Shown here piece after piece: positions 11,644 through 22,692 of a stretch of DNA of 64,000 nt. The position numbers and the translations under genes were made by a program. The stretch comes from Diospyros lotus. Its lineage: Eukaryota; Streptophyta; Magnoliopsida; Ericales; Ebenaceae. Every line of letters begins with the position of its first letter. Position 1 is the stretch's first letter. The stretch lies in contig NC_068347.1 in assembly GCF_014633365.1 (NCBI RefSeq), positions 15,832,433 to 15,896,432 on the forward strand, given 5' to 3'. The notes under the pieces were generated by a model. It was not told the DNA's origin, made no database searches, and saw only the letters and a program-made list of their open reading frames with translations.

Positions 11644-12640
11644 AGGTGATGGAAGGATTAAAGCGCACGATAATTGTCAATTGTAAGAGGTACACTTGAA
11701 ATGAGACTTGACTGCCACCTATATTGTCCTGAACTGCTGCAAGGCACTTTTCAGAAACTCTCGGATCATCACCAGGATATTGAGAGATTCTTGTAATGGG
11801 TCAAGGTGTTGACTAGTGCCAAATGGGTTTTAGTGCTATATGTTTGCTAACAGGTAGTAAATCTAGAAAGTCACAGACCATATAGTATGGCTCATAGTAT
11901 GGACATTGTATATCTATTTTGTCTTGAACATCATTAATTGTTATTGATGGTTTTGGATGTGTCATTTGATAGAAAACCCATGTATGGTTGTATGAAGAAT
12001 TTTAAATTTTTTATGCACATTAGATGCACGCAGCAGAATATATACATACACGCCATGCACGCAGCTTGGGTATTTAAGCAACATGTATATTCATCTCATA
12101 AATATAAATACACACATAGTATGTTGATCCTAGTATATAAATACACACATAGCCCAATGTAGGGTTGGTACACAAACTATTTCTGTATTAAGACTCCTTC
12201 ACCTCACGTTATGGTGATCCTAGTTGGTCCACACCTAGTATGTTGTTTGGTACCATTACGATTTCCCCTTCTCAAGTTAAACACAGGGGTTATCGTCTTA
12301 CCTGTACCCACGCCTCAAATTTCCTCATGTAACTATTACACGTATTAAATTTATAATGGCTACAAAATTTAAATAAGTAGCAAAGGAAGAAGACGCAGGA
12401 GTCGTGCAAGCAGTAAAACATCATGCTTCAATTTATTTGTTGCCCCAGAACAACCACCACCTTCCCAGCCAAGCCTCTCAATTTCACACCTCGTGGAATT
12501 TCAATTTAGGCAGCAGTTGGGACTAAAATTCGACTCTTGCCTTGGAGAAAGTTGACTTATGCAGTATAAAGGTCAACTCTCCAGGCTAACAAGTCAACAT
12601 TTGACCTGCCAATCCCTGAGACGCTTAGGGCACAAGATGT
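11644..12640. other. Interior between the two minus-strand LTR-like repeats
   Basis: About 1 kb with no domain. A short directly repeated phrase (ATAAATACACACATAG) occurs near 12104 and 12138. If 10950-13686 is one element, this would be its small internal region. Confidence 0.35.
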
Positions 12641-13686
12641 GGTTACCAAACGTGACACTATATGGTGTGTGACTTCCTAGATTCACTACCCGCTAGTAAT
12701 TAGATAGCACCGAAACCCCTTTTGGTACCAACCAACCCTTTGACCCATTACCAAAATCTCTCCATATCTCGATGACGATCCGAGAGTTCCTAAATAGCGC
12801 CTAACTACCATTTAGGACAGTATAGGTGCCAGTGAAGTCTCACTTCAAGTGAATTTATTATGGCTAACGATTACCGTATGTTATAATCATTCAATCACCT
12901 AACATCTCGACTGAGCGAGAGTCATGGGGTGATAAACTCACAAACTCAGTACCTATGTGTCTGACCTTGTCAATGTGACTAGATAACACCTCAGGAAACT
13001 CATTTCCTAATATTCAAGCTACCCTGGCCAGGGATTGTCATATCACACTAATAGTAGATCACATAAAACATTCACCCCATTAATTACGGACGAGGGTGAC
13101 AGATCATATTCCCAACATCTGTCTCCATATACGAGCAATACGGAGCAACATAAATGAGCCTTTTCACCTCGCGATTGGATAGTTCGGCTCAGCAGCAAAT
13201 CCTTCACACCCATATACAAAACAATCATGCTGGTTCAAGTCCAAGGATCAACACGCTATCATAGCCTGACGACAAGACCATTATCCACCATGCCATGTGG
13301 TATGTCATTGACATCACATTCAACTAGCAACATCTCATGTCACATGGCGTGTGACACACCACTCCTATCAGTATCTCATATTGAACGAGGTAGTAACCCT
13401 TATGCTAGTCCATGCTCAACTAATTGGAGTCCCCATCAAAAGAATCTAAGGACTAGGAATAGTTTAAGACATTCTATTACTAGAGAATCCTGTCACACAG
13501 TCTCAACACTTTGAGAATAAGATTCTCAAACATAAAATCTAGGGACTCATTCATGTGTTAAACTAGAGAGCTCATGAATGATGAAACTTGTCTTTTATAA
13601 ATATATACAAAGATACAATAAATGTGACCAATTACACGTCCGCTAGATGTCATTCAAATCTAGCAATAGGGCACACAACACTAACG
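12641..13686 (-). mobile_element. LTR-like repeat E (minus orientation)
   Basis: Homologous to repeat D and, inverted, to 1390-2460 and 7162-8168. Shared phrases include AGCGAGAGTCATGGGGTGATAA (near 12915), the reverse of the plus-strand phrase near 2055. The minus-strand start is near 13686 (GTTAGTGTTGTGTGCCC). The left end is approximate. The 95-aa frame at 13227-13514 inside it has no domain and is treated as chance. Confidence 0.5.
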
Positions 13687-14159
13687 TCATTAAGTCTTAA
13701 TGATAACGGTTCGTTAATAGTTAATGAGTCGGTGCCTTTCAAAGTTGACTATTTTGTTCAATTTGTTGACTATTGTAGGAGTTGACATGGGAGTTAACCC
13801 CTTAAACTTGATAGTCGACTTGAAAGTGGACTCCCTTAAACCTATAGTCAACTCCTGCACCACCCTAGCCAATTTATGGATTACACGTGGCACAAAATTA
13901 GCAGGGGTGGGGAGGCTTCTAGAGGCTATTTGGATGGGAAATTGGCAAAGGGTTTGAGCTATTTTTGTTAGCTTCTACCTCATGATTCTAAGCTTTTGTT
14001 TTTGTACTCCATCCTTACATCAGACATCAAGTATATCATTTATTGTATTTCATGTGATAAAATTATGTGTTACTTAAATATCTAAGTTGTGTATGGTGTG
14101 TGTATTTATAGATTTTGTTGTGTATGATTTATGCACATAAAATTTTTAATTTTTACTCG
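13687..14159. other. Stretch before the copia RT remnant, nothing recognised
   Basis: AT-rich with GTTGACT/AGTCAAC words repeated on both strands between 13740 and 13860. No gene or RNA seen. Confidence 0.4.
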
Positions 14160-14661
14160 CACCACCATACATGTAATCCATTATGGAACTAGTAGATCTT
14201 CCTCCCGGTTGTAAACATTTAAGGTCCAAGTAAGAAAAATGAAAGTAGATGGTTCTATTGATAAGTATAAGGCTAGACTCATAATTAAAGGTTACAGACA
14301 ATGAGAAGACCTAGATTACTTTGATACATATTCTCCTGTAACGAGAATAAATTCCATTAGGATGATACTTGCAATTGGAGCTTTGCGAAATTTAGAAGTA
14401 CATCAAAAGGATGTGAAAACAGCTTTCTTAAATGGAGATTTGGATAAAGTAATACATATGGAACAAGCCGAGGGTTTTATAGTTCTAAGACAAGAAAAGA
14501 AAGTCTATAAATTGGTAAAATCATTGTATGGCTTAAAACTAATGACAAATGTGTATATATTAAAGACACAGGAAATGGCTATGTCATTTTGTATCTTTAC
14601 GTGGATGATATACTTATTGTTGGGGTAGTGATGATAAGATGATCAAATCTACCAAGAATAT
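14160..14661 (+). pseudogene. Copia reverse transcriptase, 5' fragment
   Basis: Reads as the RVT_2 domain of Ty1/copia Pol in pieces: WELVDLPPGC-like start near 14185, then VHQKDVKTAFLNGDLDKVIH (14400-14455), VYKLVKSLYGLK, and a YVDD-box region near 14600 (LYVDDILLLG-like, frame-shifted). Stops occur near 14235 and 14304. The reading is interrupted at 14661 by solo LTR 2 and resumes at 17190, so both parts belong to one older copia copy of Tork-like appearance. Confidence 0.85.
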
Positions 14662-17189
14662 TGTAATACCCAATATTTAATATTAAGAGTATATTCGGAA
14701 TTTTCGAGGTCAAAATGGTATTTATTATAGTTTCGAGCCTACATGTAAAATTCAAAACATAAACGAAAGGTGAGGGACTAAGTCAAAGCAAGTCAATAAA
14801 GGTAAAATTGTCCAAATAAGCGATATTTGCCAAAATCAAGAGATTTCCGAAGGATTGAAGTCGAAAACATGCGATTAGGGGCATTCGGGCAAAAGTGCAG
14901 ATTTTGTAAAATAACTGAGGAAGGTCGAAACGACGAATTTTCTAGAAATTCTTGAGGGAAATGATTAGTTCATAACTTGAGGGAAGTCAAGGAATTAACA
15001 AGAAGTCTAGGGGCATCGAGGTTTGGGAGGAAATACGATTAGAAGATTGTTATAAGCTAAAATGCAAAAAATAAAATTTTTAAGTGGGAAACCGACCGGC
15101 CACCTGTGGCCGCCGGCAGTCGCCCCTGGAGACGTCGAGAAGCTCGCCTGGAGGCTCGGGACTAGCCTCTAGGTGATGGTGAAACCATTGGAGCATGCTA
15201 TTGGCCGAAGAAAGCATTGAAGTGACCAGTATTAATGGCGGAGGTGACCGTCGATTCGGTCAGATTTTTCGAAGGCTATAGCTCGTGATTTGGGGCTTTT
15301 ATATTGGTTTGGAAGCTAGATTTGGGCTTAAGTGATAAGAACGAGCAAGATATGGTGGGGAATCGGGTTGAGAACGGGTATAAAAATGGTAGATGGCTGA
15401 GAGTTTGAAATTTAAATCGAGAGGAATTTCTCTCATTTTGGCAAGAATCGAGCAAAGAGATTAGAGGGCTTTTGTTCTTTGAGTTGAAAGGATCATTTCT
15501 GGAGAGTTTCGAAGAGTTTCATGTACGTTTGATAGGATTTCAGTGAGTTGGCCGGAAAAGCAAGGGTCGCCGGACCGCGACCTGTAATTGGGTTTTAAAC
15601 CCCCTTTTGGTGACTTTTTCCGACGGGTGAAGGGTCCATTGAGGTCGCTTCATCGAGATCTTCAAGGCCCCATAGTTGTTTTGGCCAAAGGAAGTCGCCG
15701 GAAAGCCACCGTGGCCGGAGAAGAAGACCGGAGAAGGCAGTGGCGCGTATGCACACGCGGACTCCAGTCGCACCCACGCGCCAGCACGTGAGGGCGCGTG
15801 AAGCCCAGGTTTTCTTTGGTTTTAATTTTATAATTTTTATAAAATTATTTTAGGATGATTTATGCAAAAATATTTGGGAAAAATGGATGTTTAGTATTTA
15901 TTATGATTTTTCGAGAGGGAGAAATGTTTGAAAAATAGGAAAAATTAAGGGAAAATAGAAATATTGATTTTTAAGGTCCTAATTGGCGAATAGGAGATGA
16001 TTGGTTTGTTGGAAGAAAGGATTGCACGTTTTTCGAGACACACACGTTTTTCGAGGCAAAAACTGGTTTTTTGGAATTAAGGTGAGTGGTTTGATTCTAG
16101 CTTTACCTTATCTTGAATATGTGTTGGAGTGTGTGTAGTGGGTTTTGGCGAGCGATTTTACCCTCCCGAGCTTAGGATACACGTGATTGGACCAGTTTTA
16201 GTGAGCGGTTATGCCCTCCAGAACTTAGGTAGTTTTTCAAAGATGTTTTCTCGTATGTATTTGTGGCATCATATGCATATTGAACATGTGGTATATTGCA
16301 TCAACTGTTTTAAACTTATAAAAGAGTCGATGCATGGCGTGTGATTTTCATATCATCGGGGTGTCGATTTTCGTGTCATTGTTGGGTCCGTATGGGATGG
16401 CATGGGGTCTTCTTGAGAATGAGACAAGGTTAATCCTGGAGAACGAGTGACACGGTAGGGCACTCGAGGGATTAAGTATGTCGCGGCAAGGTTAACCTCA
16501 ATGGTGTGTGAAATGGATTTTCCACAATAGGTTGAGTATGTCAGGGAGATTTCTCAAGTAAGACATGTTGCAAGTTGTCGTTTGTCTGTATATGCCATGC
16601 TTATATGTCTTCATGCATTATGTAAACTGTTTCGTGCCATCACGTAGATGTTTTATCATCTAACCTTGGTTATGCCCCTGGAACATTCAACGTTCCAGCT
16701 AGGGACTGCTGCAAGGTCGAGAACATGGCCGGTGAGGGCAACAGTGTTTAGTTGATAGTCGTTGTACCATTTTGGAGGTGTTAGTATTTATTTTGGTATA
16801 TGTATGAACGGTTGTATGAGAATGTGTTTATATCATTTTGATAGATTGTAATACATATTTCGGTGTGGGAACACCTTATAAGGAACTCGTGTTAGGTCAC
16901 GACATTTTGATATTATTTAATCCGCTGCGTTATATTATATCTCGTTTAGTTTTAAGTCTATTGACCTTGTTAAGTAAACGAGCGAGACTGGGGTTCTCAG
17001 GATTTATACCTACTTGTGAAGATTGCTCTTGAAATCACCGCGAGTGCCAGCCATTGTATGCGACGGATGTTTCATTTGTATGTGAAGATTGTTCCCATGG
17101 CGCCGTGTATGACAGACTTGGAAAGAAAAAAAAAAGGATTCCCATGATTCCTTTATAGTGATGCGCCCGTGTAAAGCGGGGGCGTTACA
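14662..17189 (+). mobile_element. Solo LTR 2, Tekay/Del-type, nested in copia RT
   Basis: Starts TGTAATACCCAATA and ends GGGGGCGTTACA, 2528 bp. It is flanked by AATAT at 14657-14661 and 17190-17194, a perfect 5-bp target duplication. The copia RT reading resumes directly after the second AATAT. It contains GTATAAAAAT near 15379, a CpG-rich patch at about 15690-15805, and the palindromic block at 16678-16698. Small GC-rich frames at 15540-15791 are shadows of that patch. Confidence 0.95.
16678..16698. promoter_or_regulatory. Conserved palindromic block in solo LTR 2
   Basis: Same 21-bp sequence as at 9595-9615 in solo LTR 1, about 490 bp from the LTR end and directly preceded by TATGCCC. Confidence 0.7.
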
Positions 17190-18087
17190 AATATGTTGAA
17201 TTCAAGATTTGACATGAAGCATATGGGGCTTGTAGATGTGATTTTAGGGATCAAAATCACAATAGTATTAGATGGTCTCATTTTAAGTCAGTCATATTAC
17301 GTGAACAAAATTCTAAAAAATTCAACAGGAATGATTTTGGTGTGGCTAGAACACCATTAGATATTAGTCTTCATCTATCCAAGAATAGAGGTGAGAGTAT
17401 TTCTCAAATAGAATGCTCTAGAGTAATTGTAAGTTTAATGTATTTAATGAGTTGTATTATACCATATATTGCTTATATACAGTTAGTAGAGTGAGTAGAT
17501 GTACGAGTAATCCTAATGCTGACCATTGGAAAGCAATAGTAAGAATACTTAAGTACTTACGGTATACTTGTAACTATGGGCTACACTACACCAGATACCC
17601 AGTTGTTCTAAAAGGATATAGTGATGCGAACTAGATTTCTGATATAAAAGACTCAAAATCTACAAGTGGATATATATTCGCACTTGCGCATGTAGCTATG
17701 GCATGAAAATCCTCTAAATAGACTGTTATAGCCAGATCCACTATGGAATTTGAATTTATTGCCTTAGACAAATGTGGTGAAGAGGCAGAATGGTTATGTC
17801 ATTTCTTAGAAGATATTTCAATGTGGCAGAAACCTATGCCTCCACTATGTATACATTGTGAAAATCAATTTGCAATTGAAAGGGCACAAAGTCACATGTA
17901 TAATGGTAAGTCTAGGCATATATGTCGTAGACATAATACCATTAGACAACTATTCTCAACTGGAGTTATCTCTATTAATTACGTGAAGTTTAAGGATAAT
18001 ATTGAGGATCCGTTAACCAAAGGGTTAAATAGAGAGTTAGTTGAAAAGTCATCAAGGGGAGTGGGACTAAAGTCCATAAAAGAATAA
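17190..18087 (+). pseudogene. Copia RT 3' part and RNase H, decayed
   Basis: Continues the copia Pol split at 14661. A FDMKHMGLVDVILGIKI-like segment near 17205-17260 follows the YVDD region. RNase H pieces follow at 17452-17634 ([20 protein letters not shown]) and 17743-18087 (STMEFEFIALDKCGEEAEWL, KSRHICRRHNTIRQL, EDPLTKGLNREL). Stops at 17632 and 17704 break it. The end with RGVGLKSIKE and downstream GAAACCCAACC is typical of Tork-like copia elements. No gag, protease or integrase belonging to it is seen in the window. Confidence 0.85.
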
Positions 18088-18664
18088 GTTGATACAATGG
18101 AAACCCAACCTAGTTAACAGGAGATCCCAAGATCTTGGTTCAAAGGGACAACCTAATTGTAAAAAACTTTATTAGGTCATTGTGGGGGTTTATCCTCTTT
18201 GTCCATTCCTATAATGAAACAATGATACCTATAAGGAAAAATGATAACAATATTTACTTTAATGATTCCTAAACTCAAAAATTCTGAGTAGAGTAAGAGG
18301 GTTACTCTGAATCAAGTAATCAGTTATGTGAGAGGGAAGTGGGGCCGCTTTAAAGGAGAATTGTATAGGGTTCAATTCTTTAGAAACTCTCGCAGAACTA
18401 GGTTGATGTTATGGCAAAAATGAACATATTCATGAGAATTGAACAATGTTAGGAAGATTCATGTACGAGACATGTTATCATTTACATAGATAGTAGGATA
18501 GTTCAAGGACATCGTATCTACTAGACAATTAGTAAAGTAAATATATTTTCATAAGGGAATGTTCAAAGCGTAATTCCTACCTATCATATGTTGGTTTCAA
18601 CTATTAAACACTATTAATTTGTCAAAAAATATTTTCTCCATTAATTTTTATTCATATGAAGGAT

Positions 18665-19430
18665 TGTTGGAAAATTGGCACAAACATTAACATCGTGACA
18701 TGTCATATTAAGGCTAAAATTTAAGTGAATTCTTATTCTCCGTCATAAGGAGATCAATTCGGTATATTTATATGCCCAAAATGATAAATGGCTGAAGGAG
18801 AAATTGATGTTCAAAGTATACCTGTTGAGTTGGAAAAATAAAAGAAAATACTCTTACCCCACATGGGAAAAGAAACATAACTTTTTGGTGTTTATATAGG
18901 CTTACACATTTTGTAATGAGTAAGCTTGTTAGACAAAAGGCTCTCTCTTACGCATGCATGAGTAGAAGGGCTACAAATCCCAGGCCTGACGGATTGAACT
19001 TGTGTGCAAGCGCGCGACCTGCGTACACGAAAGCAACACCAAAATGAGCACCCTGGACTAAGCTATGTTTCCTTCTCTTTTCTTAAAAGACAGGGAGTTT
19101 TCCCTACATAAAAATTACATCCTTCCAAAGCATTTTAACATATGAAGATACCTTGATAGTGTTTTGTCATTGTTCAAATTCGTTGAAAGGTTTTGAGGTA
19201 ACTATGCTAACTATAAAATCTGTATACCATTGTACCCAGGGAGACAAATGCCTAAACAACATCTAGCACTCTTGGTGAGGACGCAAATCTGTTTTAAGGA
19301 CACTGTGTGTCACACAGGCCTTGGTTTTCTATCCATGCACTATTTCAGTTCAATTTTATATATTATTGTACTATTAGTTTTATTTATACAATATTATATT
19401 TGTAATAGTGGCTTGGTCAGCCAAGGATAA
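18665..19430 (+). mobile_element. Probable 3' LTR of the decayed copia element
   Basis: Starts TGTTGGAAAATTGGCAC about 570 bp after the RNase H end, after a purine-rich stretch (GAAGGAT). It contains a TATA-like TTTATATAGG near 18890. The right end is not defined and no partner LTR was found, so the assignment rests on position and the TGTTGG start. Confidence 0.45.
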
Positions 19431-20107
19431 GTTCAAGAAAGGATGCGGAGTTGGTTCGTGAAGGGTTCACGGGAGCTCAAGCGGGATGTTGAAATAGTTC
19501 ATATTAGATGCGCATTGGAAGCAACTAACATCTCTTTTTCATGCTTGAGATAACTATTACCTATTAAGCCATTTCATTTGATGTTTTTTGTTATATGCAT
19601 ATGGCTAATATCACTATGTTATGCAGAAGACGACCCATTCCCTCTCCTTCTATGTTTGGTTTTTGAAAATGTTTTGAAAATAGGTTAGTTTTCTTACATC
19701 TACTGCTAAGTATTAGCACGTTTTTTAGTTGAAGGCTAAAGAAGATGGAAGATGGATGACAGTTACAGAGGGTGTGGATCGCGATGGTGGTGGGGTGAAT
19801 CACATAAGATATTTAGAAAGGGATGAAGAAGATGGATGGTAGTTGTAAACTGGACACGTAGTGGGACAAAATCAGTAGTCGTAGACTAAAATCGTAGTTG
19901 AAGTCTCAAAAAAGAGTAAAAAAGACGAATAAGACATAAAGAACAAAAACATATGAAGGCTAAACTTGTGGATAGTGATTGATGGTGTGTCACAAACCAA
20001 AAGGTTGAATCGTAGTCGGAGTCATTTGATAGTCATAGAGGTAGAGAGGGTAGAGGTAGACCAAAATGGTAGAATGTGTTGATTAAATTTTGAGGAACAA
20101 ACAAAAC
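19431..20107. other. Intergenic stretch, nothing recognised
   Basis: Repeated short words (GAAGATGGATG, GTAGTCGTAGACT) near 19740-20050 but no gene, RNA or complete repeat element. Confidence 0.4.
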
Positions 20108-20450
20108 ATAAGACAATAAGTTTAAGTGAATTTGGTTCAAATGGTTCGATGATGTGATGTTGGGTTGGTTTGGTCAAAATGTCATTGTTTTGATAATTTT
20201 GATTCGTTTAGTTTTTTTTTTTTTTTGGTGTCAAATTAACATAATTAAATCAAATTATTAAAAAAAAATTAATCAAACGAAACTATTTTGCAAAATTAAT
20301 CAGATGAAACCGACACTTTCGATTAATTTAATTTGGTGAGTTCAATTAATTGAAAATTTTCATGCCCCTACTCTTACAATAACACCCTCAAATGAGCCCA
20401 ATTCGTCCAACTTGGGTTTATCAACATTCACCACTATTCGTTCCTGCTCT
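20108..20450 (+). repeat. Detached copy of the UBA2c-like gene's upstream region
   Basis: Closely matches 35659-35897 followed by 43416-43515, the sequence directly 5' of the UBA2c-like gene, read as if the MULE at 35898-43415 were absent. Shared landmarks are GATGTGATGTTGGGTTGGTT, a long T-run, AACTATTTTGCAAAATTAATC, GAGCCCAAT(T/C)CGTCCAACTT and ATTCGTTCCTGCT. The copy ends where the gene's 5'UTR begins to diverge. It carries no coding sequence. Confidence 0.9.
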
Positions 20451-20914
20451 TTGTTCTGGGAAAATTTGGAAAAATAGGACTCTCAGTACGAAACTTTGCA
20501 AAAATAAGACACTTTAAAAATCTTTGCAAAACTAAGACTTTTGAATGTGTATTAGACAAAAATACCCCTACTTTTCAGTTAACTCTCTCCGTGTTCTTTC
20601 TTTTTCTTTTTCAATAGGTCTTTCCTTTTCTCTCTATTACTCTATATATAAAGTACACACACACATATATATATTTACCAACCATTTTTTTCTTTTACCA
20701 CTCTCTATAACCTAAATATATGTGTATATATTGTTCATGTTCAATGATTGAGTTCAAGAGATGTGGGTCTCTTTCATTCTCTCTCCACTGTGTATATATG
20801 CATTATATATGTACTGTGTGTTTTTGCATTGATGGGAGAAGAGAAGAGCCAGATGGCGACCATGTACAGAAAAAAGAGAAAAGTGACGGCCATGGCGTTG
20901 CTGATATATTGGTT
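20451..20914. other. AT-rich stretch, nothing firm
   Basis: Starts GGGAAAATTTGGAAAAATAGG, which looks like a MULE-type terminal sequence, but I found no matching inverted copy on the right. Short (CA)n/(TA)n tracts lie near 20655-20675. Two small overlapping frames at 20720-20930 have no features. Confidence 0.35.
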
Positions 20915-21170
20915 AACTGATATCAATTAATAGATATTGATTAACAATTAACATATATCTGTTAAAATATTAAAATTTTGAATTTGAATTGAATTAACAT
21001 TAATTAATTTGATTTAATTTTTTTTTATCTTCAGTTCAATTTAATCTGAGTATTCTAAAAGTTTGAATTTTTCATTTGATTTGAAGATTAATATTCTGTA
21101 AATGAGAATCAAATGAAATAGTAACTGGGAATGGAGTGGTTATTAAGGTACAATTTACTTAGAAGAAACT
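20915..21170. repeat. Tandem AT-rich repeat T1, left part (split by the gypsy element)
   Basis: Matches 35280-35515 closely (AAATTTTGAATTTGAATTG, TTCAGTTCAATTTAATCTGAG, GTGGTTATTAAGGTA). After the gypsy insertion it resumes at 35082. The uninterrupted second copy shows the pre-insertion sequence. Confidence 0.85.
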
Positions 21171-21969
21171 TGTCGACGTTCGAACTTGGTCGACAATTAT
21201 TCGTTGGCCCATTCTGGTGTGATGGATTCGAGAGAGAGAGAACAGGATGCTTGGTTCAATGCCTTGACCCGCCGACCCTACCCTGGAAGATACTCCGATG
21301 CCCAAGTCAGTGAGCGAGCAAGTAAAATGTGCAGAGTATTTGTTTGTGGATTAAGAAAAACATACCCCGGCTCTCAGAAGAGCTGGCCGATATATATCCT
21401 CGGACATGTCTCACTGCCTCCCCTGTACGTATATAGATGATGGGATGGGATAGCTGGCGTTGGCGGGGATCCGCCATTAATGTGCCGATGAGACCCTCAT
21501 TAATATGGATAGGATCCGCCATTAATGAGGATGGGATCTGAGGTGAACGCGCGAAAACCCAAGCGCGGCTGTAATGATGTTGTTGCGAAGGGGCCAGGAT
21601 GGGATTGGCATGGGCCGGCCAAATGGGCCGAGAAAATGGGCTTGATTAGTACTACTGGGGCGGCCTTTGGCCTAATGATATATCGTGACTTACATCCTTT
21701 CTGTTACCCAAGCTGATCGGTTGAGCCAACGGACCACAAGGATCGCTGGGAGCTCGCTCGATTTGCAGCCGGAAGCTTGCCCGAGTACGTTGATAAGTTA
21801 GAGGCATTACAGGGAGCTCGCTTGGTCCTACTGCATGAGCTTGGTCTCCAACAACGCGCAAGCTCGCTTTGATGGGTGTAGCTCGGGGTCTTCTAGATCT
21901 CAAGCGGTTGGGTCAGCCCACCAAATTAAGTCCAGCCCACATGCAGTAAAGCGGAAAGTACTTGTAACA
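21171..21969 (-). repeat. 3' LTR of the Tat gypsy element
   Basis: On plus it runs TGTCGACGTTC...CTTGTAACA, so on minus it starts TGTTACAAG and ends TCGACA. Just inside it on minus is GAGCTGGGGGGCTTAA, a plausible polypurine tract. It is clearly homologous to 34255-35076, with point and indel differences throughout, so the insertion is not recent. Confidence 0.95.
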
Positions 21970-22692
21970 TTAAGCCCCCCAGCTCGCAGTGCAATCTTCA
22001 GGCTGGGAGCTGACACGTACCGGCTACTCCAGTTATCAATACATCTTTTTAGCCTCCCGCCCAATCGTTTCATATCACGCTATTTTATACAACATGTCTT
22101 GTCTGCGGCACATTTAATGCGCACGTTTCTCGTAACCGCTCTATCTTCATGTACGTAGGCCCCACGCCCTTGTGCATTGTTGTTGGATCTAGGAAAGCTT
22201 GTCAGTCTCTTCATCCATCGGACGAAGTGTCTTGGAGTATAAAAAGGGAAAGAGGTTCTCACATTTCTCCTTCTTTACTGTAATATTTCGAAAACTTCCC
22301 TTGCTCCTATAGCCTCCTTCCTCTCGATTCTATTATCGTCGGCCTCGGAGCTTCTTTGCCCCTGTTTCTCAATTGATTTTCTTCTTTGGCTTCTACAGCT
22401 ACTGATTCGAGAACTGTAAGTTCCTTATGTTTGTTTAATGCACTTGGTCTCCGTTCTCGTACTTTCCCTTGATTCTGCCTCCATGCCTCGCTACTCGGCG
22501 ACGACAATGCTCATGGGAGTAGAGTTTGCCTATCTCAAAAGGTTTAATAAACTTAGAAACCTCTACCCATTTTTTCTTTCAAGTCATACCCTGTTGCGAA
22601 GCGTGTGACTTGATAGGTAAGAGGCGTCTCTAGGAGCTTTGGTTCGACGCTCTGATTCTTTTTCCTTTTCTTTTTCTCCTTTCTTCTTTTAG
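21970..22692. other. Gypsy interior between the 3' LTR and the antisense ORF
   Basis: Contains a TATA-like TATAAAAAGGG near 22238 on plus, about 450 bp before the ATG of the antisense coding region at 22693. It could be the promoter of that gene. Remaining sequence is pyrimidine-rich leader. No separate gene. Confidence 0.45.

Noticed and set aside
15540..15791. Overlapping frames in a GC-rich patch
   Set aside because: They lie in the CpG-rich part of solo LTR 2 and have equivalents of unrelated sequence in the other LTRs, so composition explains them.
20451..20914. Second MULE from the GGGAAAATTTGG start
   Set aside because: No matching inverted end or target duplication could be found nearby.
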